Below are positions 4,773 to 11,194 of a stretch of DNA of 11,194 bases, piece after piece. The DNA comes from Prevotellaceae bacterium (lineage in GTDB: Bacteria > Bacteroidota > Bacteroidia > Bacteroidales > Bacteroidaceae). The position numbers were made by a program, and so were the translations under genes. Each line of letters opens with the position of its first letter. Positions within the stretch are counted from its first letter, which is position 1. The stretch is taken from assembly GCA_031262265.1 (NCBI GenBank), contig JAISIB010000192.1, positions 1-11,194 of the forward strand, written 5' to 3'. Below the pieces are notes generated by a model that saw only the letters and a list, made by a program, of their open reading frames with translations, did no database searches and was not told the origin of the DNA.

Positions 4773-7691
4773 GTGGATAAGCTCCCATTGCGTCGTCTTC
4801 GGGTGCTTTACCGCTATCGGGACGAACAGTATCTCTACGTTTCTCCTCTTGATAAACCGTCATCCGCTTACTTGCGCGTACGATATAACGTACCGCAAGT
4901 AAACGATGCGTTTACCGAAACGATTGAATCGCTTTGGGAAAACGCATCGCTCAACCTGCTGGATTATACTATTGACAATGACGTTCTCACGCCCGATTTA
5001 TTCGTAGTAGAACCCGAGTACCTACTGGATGTGAGTGCCGTGGCCGAATGTTTTACCGAGTACGGAAGTCATCCTGCGCAGTACATCTGGTCTCGCTTGC
5101 GTCCGCGCGAGAATACGGCTCCCCTACTACTCGGAAATATCGCCAACCTGTTTCTCGACGAATGGTTGCATGCCGGTGAGACGCCGGACTACCGGACAAC
5201 TATGCAGAAGGTCTTTCGCCGGTATGCGCCCGAACTAACGACGTGCCCCGACCTGCAAACCAAATCCGGCGAAGGAGAGTTCTTTCAACAATGCAACCGA
5301 CATTTCGCACATATCCGACAGGTCGTACAAGAGATCCTACCCGATCCGGAGAACAACTTCCGTCCGGATGATTCGGTGCTCGAACCTTCGTATATTTGCG
5401 AGGCCTTGGGCTTGCAAGGACGACTGGACTATATGCAACGCGACCTGTCCGCTTTCATCGAAATGAAGTCGGGACGTGCACAAGAAAGCCACGACAAGCC
5501 CGTCAGCCCCAAAGAAAACAACCGAGTACAGATGCTGCTCTATCACGCCATGCTGCATTACGAAATGGGTATCCCGTTTGCCGACACCAAGCCCTATCTA
5601 CTGTACACGAAATATCCTGTCCTGTTTCCAGCCATCGTCGATACGGCAAAAATCAGCCAAGTTATCAATCTACGCAACCGTATCGTGGCGACCGAACACG
5701 CCATTCATACGACCAACCAAGTCGGATTCACTGCCGACCGCCTCGACTTGATTCGGCCGGACGTACTTAATGAAAAGCAATTGCAGGGGTTCTTCTGGGA
5801 ACGCTATTGCCTACCACCCATCGAAAGTTTCGGCCGACAACTACAAACGCTGACAGACACGGAACGTGACTATTTCTACCGATTATATACGTTCGTAACG
5901 AAAGAACTTTACCTTTCCAAGGCCGGCGAGATTAGTTATGAGGGAAATATCAGTGCGGCTGATTCATGGCTCGCGCCGTTTGAAACCAAGAAAGCTACCG
6001 GCGAGATTCTCTACGATCTACGCATCGTGGAAAATCTCTGTGAGAAAGCGCAACAACCTCGTTTGATATTTCATTTTCCGGCGTTCTTATTTGAACAAGA
6101 TACCGAGATATTACCAAACTTCCGTACGGGCGACGCCGTAGTCCTGTACCAACGCGACAGCACAAGCGACAACGTGACGAATCGCATGGTTTTTAAGGGC
6201 AATATCGAGGCTATCGATGAAACGATGCTACGACTACGTTTGCGTTCCCCACAGCATAATAAAGCGGTGCTCCCTGCTGACGCTCGTTACGCACTGGAAC
6301 ACGACCAGATGGACAGTACGTTTCGTACGATGTTCAGTGGATTGTCGACCTATCTGACTGCCTCGCCCCGACGACGAGCGGTGTTGTTAGGTAATCGAAT
6401 GCCGGAAGTCGACGTAGATTCGTTACCTCCGACAAGCGCAAAGGAAGATGAATTGGAAAGCATCGTGCAAAAAGCCGCCGCCGCGCGTGATTATTTTTTA
6501 CTGTCAGGTCCTCCGGGCACGGGCAAGACTTCTTTTGCCTTACGCCGCATCGTGGAGAAATTATACGCCGAAGGAGAAAACATTTTGCTACTCGCTTACA
6601 CCAATCGTGCCGTAGACGAGATCTGCAAAGCCCTGAGTCGCATCCGGCCGCAACCGGACTTTATCCGATTAGGTAGTGAGTTGTCGTGCGATCCGGAGTT
6701 TCGCCCGTATTTATTGGAGCAGGTTCTGAAAAATTGTTCCGACCGTATTTCCGTCAGCCGGCAGCTACGCCGTTGCCGCCTCTACGTCGGCACGGTAGCT
6801 ACCGTATCTGCGCGTACGGAGCTATTTAGCTTGAAGCAGTTTGATACCGCCATCGTAGACGAAGCGGGTCAGGTATTAGAACCTCATCTGGTGGGTTTGC
6901 TTTGTCAACGTACTTCATCGGGCGCAGATGCTATCGGGCGTTTCATTTTAATAGGCGATTATAAGCAATTGCCCGCTATTGTGTTGCAGACCGACGAAGA
7001 AGCTGCCGTCAACGAACCTTCTCTACGTGCGTTGGGCATTACTAATTTGAAGGACTCACTGTTTCAGCGATTGTATCGCCGTTTACAAATCGACTCCGAC
7101 AGTCCGCACTGCGCCATGCTGTGCAAGCAAGGACGCATGCATCCGGAGGTAGCGCGCTTTGCCAATCGGTTATTCTACGGAGGCCATTTACAGTCGCTCG
7201 ATCTGGCGCATCAAACCGAAACGAGCCACACGCCGCGCGTACGTTTCTACCCCTCCGTACCCGAACCGAACGCACCGAAGAGCAATCATTCGGAAGCCCC
7301 GACGGCCGTTCGGCTGGCAAAAGAGATATACGACCGAACGAGTGAATTCGACCCCAATCGCACACTGGGAATTATCACGCCTTTTCGCAGCCAAATAGCC
7401 CTTATCAGAAAAGAGTTGCGGCTACTCGGAATAACGAAGCTGAATGACATCCTAATCGACACGGTAGAGCGTTTTCAAGGGAGCGAACGCGATGCGATCA
7501 TCTATTCTTTTTGTCTCAACCAACCTGCGCAGTTGGATTATCTGGCCAATATGATCGAAGACGAAGGCGTTTATATCGATCGCAAGCTAAACGTCGCTCT
7601 CACACGCGCCCGCAAACAACTATTTCTGATAGGAGTACCCGAATTACTCGCCCTCAATCCGCTCTACCGGCAACTGATAGAAAGCGTATAG
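4773..7691 (+). CDS. Dna2-like fusion of PD-(D/E)XK nuclease and SF1B helicase
   Basis: This 972-residue protein joins two activities. The N-terminal half holds a RecB/Cas4/Dna2-type nuclease core: GNIANLFLDEWL (121-132), GRLDY (216-220, Asp219), EMK (230-232) and QMLLY (253-257), the QxxxY motif. A beta-rich segment (about 430-500) leads to the helicase: Walker A GPPGTGKT (579-586), DEAG (696-699), GDYKQLP (728-734), QGRMHPEV (786-793), VERFQGSERD (898-907) and VALTRARKQL (941-950). These are motifs I to VI of an SF1 Upf1/Dna2-type 5'-3' helicase. A role in DNA repair or flap processing is inferred from the family. The histidine usual in nuclease motif I seems to be Asn125, and no CxxCx5C-type cluster of cysteines is seen. 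Start: GTG at 4773 is the only plausible early start, since an in-frame stop lies at 4767. It is likely co-transcribed with the MFS gene. Confidence 0.9.
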   Translation: MDKLPLRRLRVLYRYRDEQYLYVSPLDKPSSAYLRVRYNVPQVNDAFTETIESLWENASLNLLDYTIDNDVLTPDLFVVEPEYLLDVSAVAECFTEYGSHPAQYIWSRLRPRENTAPLLLGNIANLFLDEWLHAGETPDYRTTMQKVFRRYAPELTTCPDLQTKSGEGEFFQQCNRHFAHIRQVVQEILPDPENNFRPDDSVLEPSYICEALGLQGRLDYMQRDLSAFIEMKSGRAQESHDKPVSPKENNRVQMLLYHAMLHYEMGIPFADTKPYLLYTKYPVLFPAIVDTAKISQVINLRNRIVATEHAIHTTNQVGFTADRLDLIRPDVLNEKQLQGFFWERYCLPPIESFGRQLQTLTDTERDYFYRLYTFVTKELYLSKAGEISYEGNISAADSWLAPFETKKATGEILYDLRIVENLCEKAQQPRLIFHFPAFLFEQDTEILPNFRTGDAVVLYQRDSTSDNVTNRMVFKGNIEAIDETMLRLRLRSPQHNKAVLPADARYALEHDQMDSTFRTMFSGLSTYLTASPRRRAVLLGNRMPEVDVDSLPPTSAKEDELESIVQKAAAARDYFLLSGPPGTGKTSFALRRIVEKLYAEGENILLLAYTNRAVDEICKALSRIRPQPDFIRLGSELSCDPEFRPYLLEQVLKNCSDRISVSRQLRRCRLYVGTVATVSARTELFSLKQFDTAIVDEAGQVLEPHLVGLLCQRTSSGADAIGRFILIGDYKQLPAIVLQTDEEAAVNEPSLRALGITNLKDSLFQRLYRRLQIDSDSPHCAMLCKQGRMHPEVARFANRLFYGGHLQSLDLAHQTETSHTPRVRFYPSVPEPNAPKSNHSEAPTAVRLAKEIYDRTSEFDPNRTLGIITPFRSQIALIRKELRLLGITKLNDILIDTVERFQGSERDAIIYSFCLNQPAQLDYLANMIEDEGVYIDRKLNVALTRARKQLFLIGVPELLALNPLYRQLIESV

Positions 7692-7712
7692 ACATAGAAC
7701 GCCCGATAAACA

Positions 7713-7746
7713 GAGAGGCCACCCTCTTTTCCAAGGACAGCCTCTC
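7713..7746. terminator. Inverted repeat between convergent genes, possible two-way terminator
   Basis: GAGAGGC (7713-7719) is a perfect inverted match to GCCTCTC (7740-7746), with a 20-base loop containing a CCCTCTTTT run. It lies between the helicase stop (7691) and the regulator stop (7753), where termination of both transcripts is expected. No good T-run follows the stem on either strand, so it is a weak candidate for intrinsic termination. Confidence 0.45.
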
Positions 7747-7752
7747 CGGAGT

Positions 7753-8058
7753 TCAACCGCTGATATGCAGATACCCCTTGATCGTATCCACATAGCGCGC
7801 GAATGCGTCAATGCCGACGGGCGTTATTCGACACGTCGTGTGCGACATTTTCCCCTTGAATGACTTCCGTACTTCGATGTAGCCGGCGGTGCTCAGTTTA
7901 TCCAGTTGTACGCTCAAGTTGCCCGCCGTTGCATTTGTCTGCTCCCTAAGATAGACGAAATCGGCTTCTTCTACTCCGATTAAGATAGACATAACGGCCA
8001 ACCGCAACTCCGAGTGCAGCAACGGATCCAGTTCGTTCAACATATAACCCCCTTTCAT
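7753..8058 (-). CDS. Small winged-helix transcriptional regulator
   Basis: This protein of about 101 residues is a stand-alone winged helix of the kind grouped under the winged-helix DNA-binding family PF13601 (MarR/ArsR-like fold). It shows LDPLLHSELRLAVMSIL near the N-terminus, then the recognition region YLREQTNATAGNLSVQLDKL and the wing segment GYIEVRKSFKGK, followed by CRITPVGIDAFARY. No ligand domain is visible. Start: ATG at 8058-8056 overlaps the stop of the upstream membrane-protein gene as ATGA, which suggests translational coupling. A second ATG at 8043, preceded by a GGGGG run, would give 96 residues. An open frame extends further upstream to 8376, but it lies inside the membrane-protein gene and is not credible. 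It probably controls its own promoter or a membrane-related target, which is inference. Confidence 0.87.
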   Translation of the reverse strand: MKGGYMLNELDPLLHSELRLAVMSILIGVEEADFVYLREQTNATAGNLSVQLDKLSTAGYIEVRKSFKGKMSHTTCRITPVGIDAFARYVDTIKGYLHISG

Positions 8059-8669
8059 CCTTCCGCCTTTTGAGCGGCACGGTTCAACATGTGCCCGGGT
8101 ATAATCATCATGCCTATAAAAATGAGAGCGAAAAGCGCGAATACATGCAGCCCCTGTATAAAAGATATAGCCAATGAGCCACATATTCCGAATATACCGC
8201 CAATCGTAACCGGCACGAACCGAATAACCAGACCGGTAAGCGTTGTTCCCATACCCATGACCAGACAAATTACGAACAAAATAGGAAATCGCCATACTAC
8301 CTGACCCAAGATCTCCATAGATGTAAGCATCGTCAGTACAGAAATGACTCCCCCTACGATACCACATACCATCCAAATGTTCGATGTCATGCGATCAATG
8401 TAAGTAATCGGGCGAACGGTTTTGTGATGACTATGATGTTGCCACCAAAATAACCCGCCTAACACCGGAAGCAGGAACCAAAGCCATAGAGCCTGATAAC
8501 TTCCCGTCACAAATAATAGGAGATAGACCAATAGCGTCGTAAAAACGGTCGCGTAGCCCCAGATCAGAAACGGCGAGCCGCTTCCCCGTCCCAATTTCAT
8601 ACGCGTGTTCTGAATCATTTGAGTGATTAACTCCAAACTTTCAGCCTGAGATAATGTTTTGTCTTCCAT
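8055..8669 (-). CDS. Six-helix integral membrane protein of unknown function
   Basis: The 204-residue protein starts with a hydrophilic, helical N-terminus (1-34, with SQAESLELITQMIQNTR) followed by GSPFLIWGY. About six transmembrane helices follow (roughly 36-54, 58-75, 97-120, 127-147, 154-171 and 174-192). A His-rich turn, WWQHHSHHK (75-83), lies between helices 2 and 3. No catalytic motif is visible. I recognise the general type as a Bacteroidales membrane protein found next to a small winged-helix regulator, but no function is known. Start: ATG at 8669 gives the hydrophilic N-terminus; a TTG at 8705 would add 12 residues and is less likely. It is the first gene of a two-gene operon from the promoter at 8795-8765, with a leader of about 90 bases. 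Confidence 0.85.
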   Translation of the reverse strand: MEDKTLSQAESLELITQMIQNTRMKLGRGSGSPFLIWGYATVFTTLLVYLLLFVTGSYQALWLWFLLPVLGGLFWWQHHSHHKTVRPITYIDRMTSNIWMVCGIVGGVISVLTMLTSMEILGQVVWRFPILFVICLVMGMGTTLTGLVIRFVPVTIGGIFGICGSLAISFIQGLHVFALFALIFIGMMIIPGHMLNRAAQKAEG

Positions 8670-8764
8670 AAGAATTACTTTTAATGCTTTGTTTTCAATT
8701 CGCAAAGCGGTTTACAAAATAAACTATACTCACAAAAAAAATCGTGAAAAGGCCTATTCACGCG

Positions 8765-8795
8765 GCAAAGGTAAGTAGTTTATTTTATAAACCAA
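8765..8795 (-). promoter_or_regulatory. Promoter of the membrane-protein / regulator pair
   Basis: On the minus strand a TTG at 8795-8793, 19 bases, then TACCTTTGC at 8773-8765, matches the Bacteroidetes -33/-7 consensus very well. Transcription would begin near 8758. The spacing and -7 sequence are identical to those of the leftward promoter at 69-39. Confidence 0.78.
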
Positions 8796-8851
8796 CTAAT
8801 TTTCAGGAAAAATGCAGTTTTTTTTCGACGCCGTATGTGCGCAAATTATCA

Positions 8852-8881
8852 AAGCCGCTCGTCGACGTAACGAAGCCGCTC
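8852..8881 (+). repeat. 21-base-period tandem duplication
   Basis: AAGCCGCTC occurs at 8852-8860 and again at 8873-8881, a period of exactly 21 bases (two helical turns). Only the first 9 bases of the second unit match; the sequence then continues into the ATTTTATTTTC element. It lies between the divergent promoters of the membrane-protein operon and leuS. Confidence 0.55.
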
Positions 8882-8959
8882 ATTTTATTTTCCTCGTAAG
8901 AAAATTCACTCACTTACACGATTTTTCCGACGAATGAACGATAAGACACAGAAACGAAG

Positions 8960-8967
8960 TATCTTTG
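8960..8967 (+). promoter_or_regulatory. Probable -7 box of the leuS promoter
   Basis: TATCTTTG fits TAnnTTTG and lies 51 bases before the leuS ATG. Transcription would start near 8974. No TTG is present at the expected -33 distance (about 8937-8940), so this is a one-element match and weaker than the other promoters in the window. Confidence 0.45.
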
Positions 8968-9017
8968 TCGGCTGAAAAAAGGAATACTCGTCTGTAAATA
9001 CTAATAACGACAATTTC

Positions 9018-11194
9018 ATGGACTACAATTTCAAGGAAATCGAGCAGAAATGGCAGCAACGGTGGGCGAAAGAACAACTTTATCGTGTCACGGAAGACCC
9101 TGCCAAGCCGAAGTATTACGTATTGAATATGTTTCCGTACCCGTCGGGGGCGGGGCTTCACGTCGGCCACCCGCTCGGTTACATCGCTTCCGATATTTAT
9201 GCGCGATACAAACGTCTGTGCGGTTACAACGTCTTGGATCCGATGGGTTACGACGCTTACGGGTTGCCGGCCGAGCAGTATGCCATTCAGACCGGACAAC
9301 ATCCGGCCGTCACGACCGAACAAAACATCAAACGCTACCGCGAACAATTGGATAAGATAGGCTTCTGTTTCGACTGGACACGCGAAGTACGCACGTGCGA
9401 CCCCACTTATTATAAGTGGACACAGTGGGCGTTCGTGCGCATGTTCCATAGTTATTACTGCTGCGACAGACAGCAAGCGCGCCCCCTTGAAGAGTTGACG
9501 GACGCGTTCGACCGGAACGGCACGAAAGGACTAAATGTCGCGCAGACGGAAGAGTTGCATTTTACCGCCGAACAATGGCGTGCGATGAGCGACACCGAAC
9601 GACAGGAGACCTTGATGAATTACCGCATCGCATACTTAGGCAATACGATGGTCAATTGGTGCGAAGGATTAGGTACGGTCTTAGCCAACGATGAAGTAGT
9701 GGACGGCGTCTCCGAACGCGGCGGCTTTCCCGTTGTGCAAAAGGTGATGCGACAATGGTGTTTGCGCGTATCCGCGTATGCGCAGCGGCTACTCGAAGGA
9801 CTGGACACAATCGACTGGACGGATTCGCTTAAAGAAACGCAGCGTAATTGGATCGGCCGAAGCGAAGGGGCGGAGATGCTATTCAAGGTGAAAGACTCGG
9901 ACACCACGTTTACTATATTCACAACCCGCGCCGATACTATATTCGGTGTGACGTTCATGGTGCTCGCGCCCGAGAGTGAATTGGTGGCGCAGCTGACGAC
10001 GCCCGCGCAACGGAAAGATGTAGACGCCTACTTGGAGCGTACCAAGAAACGAACGGAGCGCGAACGCATTGCCGACCGCTCCATAAGCGGCGTATTCACG
10101 GGTAGCTATGCCGTCAATCCGGTGACCGGCGAACCCGTGCCCGTTTGGATCAGCGACTACGTGCTGGCCGGCTACGGAACCGGTGCTATCATGGCCGTTC
10201 CTGCGCACGACAGCCGCGACTATGCGTTTGCCAAACATTTCGGCTTGGAAATCCGACCGATCATTGACGGTTGCGACGTAAGCGAAGAAAGTTTCGATGC
10301 GAAAGAAGGCGTTTTGTGCAATTCCGGCTTTCTCGATGGACTATCCGTCAAAGCCGCGATTGCCCGCATCAAAGAATATATCAAGGAGAAAGGCATCGGA
10401 AGAGTAAAGGTCAACTATCGTTTGCGCGACGCTATTTTCTCGCGCCAACGCTATTGGGGCGAGCCTTTCCCCATATACTATAAGGAGAACGGCATGCCTT
10501 ATACGATTCCTAAGGAATGTTTGCCGCTGAAGCTCCCAGAAGTAGACAAATACCTCCCTACTTCAACGGGCGAGCCGCCACTGGGTCATGCCAAGGAGTG
10601 GGCGTGGAACGTAGATGCCAAACAAGTAGTCGCTAACGAGCTGATTGATTACAAGACCGTGTTCCCGCTGGAACTAAACACGATGCCGGGATTTGCCGGA
10701 TCGTCGGCTTATTATCTGCGCTACATGGACGCACACAATGATGAGGCATTGGTTGCTCCCGGGAAGATCAACTATTGGCAGAATGTCGACCTGTATATCG
10801 GCGGCACCGAACACGCCACCGGCCATTTGGTCTACTCTCGTTTTTGGAACAAATTCTTATATGATTTGGGGATAGCCGTCGAGGAAGAACCCTTTAAGAA
10901 ATTGATTAACCAGGGAATGATACAGGGACGGAGCAACTTCGTATATCGCATTAAGAACACGAATAAATTTGTTTCCCTGCATAAGAAAGATGAATATGAA
11001 GTAACCCCGTTGCACGTAGACGTAAACATTGTTTCCAATGATCAGTTAGATATGGACGCATTTCGCGCTTGGCGGCCGGAATACGCAGACGCGGAATTTG
11101 TTTTGGAAGACGATGGGAAATATATCTGCGGTTGGGCGGTCGAGAAGATGAGCAAATCTATGTTCAACGTGGACAATCCGGATCGTATCATCGA
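9018..11194 (+). CDS. leuS: Leucyl-tRNA synthetase (cut by the right edge)
   Basis: The frame is open from ATG 9018 to the window end, giving 725 complete codons. Bacterial LeuRS is usually some 800 to 950 residues, so the anticodon-binding and C-terminal domains lie outside. The enzyme charges tRNA-Leu with leucine in the cytoplasm. Visible landmarks are the class I HIGH motif as HVGH (48-51), the CP1 editing domain with TTRADTIFG (302-310) and GYGTGAIMAVPAHDSRDY (385-402, conserved Asp401), SRQRYWGEPFP (475-485), and KMSKS (710-714). Residues about 154-200, between the catalytic core and the zinc-1 region (VNWCEGLGTVLANDEV, 212-227), form an insertion I associate with Bacteroidetes LeuRS. 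Residues about 640-702 before KMSKS are a further inserted subdomain. The start is supported by the MDYNFKEIEQKW opening typical of bacterial LeuRS and by a -7 box 51 bases upstream. No frameshift or internal stop was found. Confidence 0.97.
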   Translation, partial: MDYNFKEIEQKWQQRWAKEQLYRVTEDPAKPKYYVLNMFPYPSGAGLHVGHPLGYIASDIYARYKRLCGYNVLDPMGYDAYGLPAEQYAIQTGQHPAVTTEQNIKRYREQLDKIGFCFDWTREVRTCDPTYYKWTQWAFVRMFHSYYCCDRQQARPLEELTDAFDRNGTKGLNVAQTEELHFTAEQWRAMSDTERQETLMNYRIAYLGNTMVNWCEGLGTVLANDEVVDGVSERGGFPVVQKVMRQWCLRVSAYAQRLLEGLDTIDWTDSLKETQRNWIGRSEGAEMLFKVKDSDTTFTIFTTRADTIFGVTFMVLAPESELVAQLTTPAQRKDVDAYLERTKKRTERERIADRSISGVFTGSYAVNPVTGEPVPVWISDYVLAGYGTGAIMAVPAHDSRDYAFAKHFGLEIRPIIDGCDVSEESFDAKEGVLCNSGFLDGLSVKAAIARIKEYIKEKGIGRVKVNYRLRDAIFSRQRYWGEPFPIYYKENGMPYTIPKECLPLKLPEVDKYLPTSTGEPPLGHAKEWAWNVDAKQVVANELIDYKTVFPLELNTMPGFAGSSAYYLRYMDAHNDEALVAPGKINYWQNVDLYIGGTEHATGHLVYSRFWNKFLYDLGIAVEEEPFKKLINQGMIQGRSNFVYRIKNTNKFVSLHKKDEYEVTPLHVDVNIVSNDQLDMDAFRAWRPEYADAEFVLEDDGKYICGWAVEKMSKSMFNVDNPDRII

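Larger units (their letters stand above)
8831..8983 (+). repeat. Upstream element array, copy 2 (leuS)
   Basis: The elements are CCGTATGT (8831-8838), CGCTCATTTTATTTTCCTCG (8877-8896), the embedded TTTTC-N7-GAAAA (8888-8904), GACACAGAAA (8945-8954) and CTGAAAAAAGGA (8972-8983). They occur in the same order as at 211-344. The distance from CCGTATGT to CGCT is 46 here and 25 there; the 21-base difference equals the local tandem duplication at 8852-8881. Confidence 0.45.

Noticed and set aside
5476..5751. Possible Cas4 gene and CRISPR context, suggested by the Cas4/Dna2-type nuclease motifs
   Set aside because: The nuclease is fused to an SF1B helicase, no cas genes or spaced direct repeats are present, and the cysteine pattern of Cas4 is absent.
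7042..7398. Several open frames of 68-107 codons over the helicase C-terminal region on both strands
   Set aside because: They overlap the helicase motifs IV-V region in other frames; their arginine- and serine-rich composition is typical of shadow frames in CG-rich codons.
8059..8376. Upstream extension of the winged-helix regulator frame (207 residues in total)
   Set aside because: It lies wholly within the membrane-protein gene on the same strand, encodes an unnatural composition, and the winged-helix domain needs only the last 96-101 residues.
8818..8825. T8 run as a terminator
   Set aside because: No stable stem precedes it on either strand, and it lies between divergent promoters where no transcript is expected to end.
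8910..10414. Minus-strand open frames across leuS
   Set aside because: They are antisense shadows of an intact, well-conserved leuS frame and match no protein type I recognise.

Overview
The window (about 11.2 kb) looks like ordinary chromosomal core DNA from a member of the Bacteroidales, plausibly near Tannerella, Porphyromonas or Parabacteroides. The reasons are the lptE / TPR-protein / secG gene order, promoters of the Bacteroidetes primary-sigma type (TTG, 19-20 bases, TAnnTTTG), a leucyl-tRNA synthetase with insertions I associate with this phylum, and start codons that mostly lack Shine-Dalgarno sequences. The exact genus cannot be fixed from sequence reading alone.

Layout. Bases 1-387 form a divergent intergenic region. 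It holds a leftward promoter for a gene outside the window, an AT-rich stretch with inverted repeats, and a rightward promoter. That promoter drives a compact four-gene operon (388-3270): a sigma-54 activator without a sensor domain, the LPS-assembly lipoprotein LptE, a TPR-like protein of unknown function and the translocon subunit SecG. Spacings are 3 to 6 bases, and a strong intrinsic terminator closes the operon (3319-3363). A second rightward pair follows (3402-7691): an MFS transporter and, 3 bases later, a 972-residue Dna2-like fusion of a PD-(D/E)XK nuclease and an SF1B helicase that starts with GTG. An inverted repeat at 7713-7746 separates this pair from a convergent leftward pair: a six-helix membrane protein (8669 to 8055) and a small winged-helix regulator (8058 to 7753), which overlap by ATGA and share one clear promoter. 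After a second divergent intergenic region (8670-9017), leuS begins at 9018 and runs off the right edge still open.

How the genes work together. The first operon is envelope-oriented: LPS delivery to the outer membrane (LptE) and protein export (SecG), headed by a sigma-54 activator whose targets cannot be read from here. The membrane protein and winged-helix regulator look like a self-contained regulatory cassette. The transporter and helicase-nuclease have no evident functional link beyond likely co-transcription.

I found no mobile element, CRISPR array, tRNA, rRNA or complete novel system. The least expected signals are a set of short elements in the same order and at similar spacing upstream of both the sigma-54 activator operon and leuS, a near-consensus sigma-54 promoter sequence in front of the sigma-54 activator gene, and a nuclease domain in the helicase that appears to lack the usual motif-I histidine and the Cas4/Dna2-type iron-sulfur cysteines.
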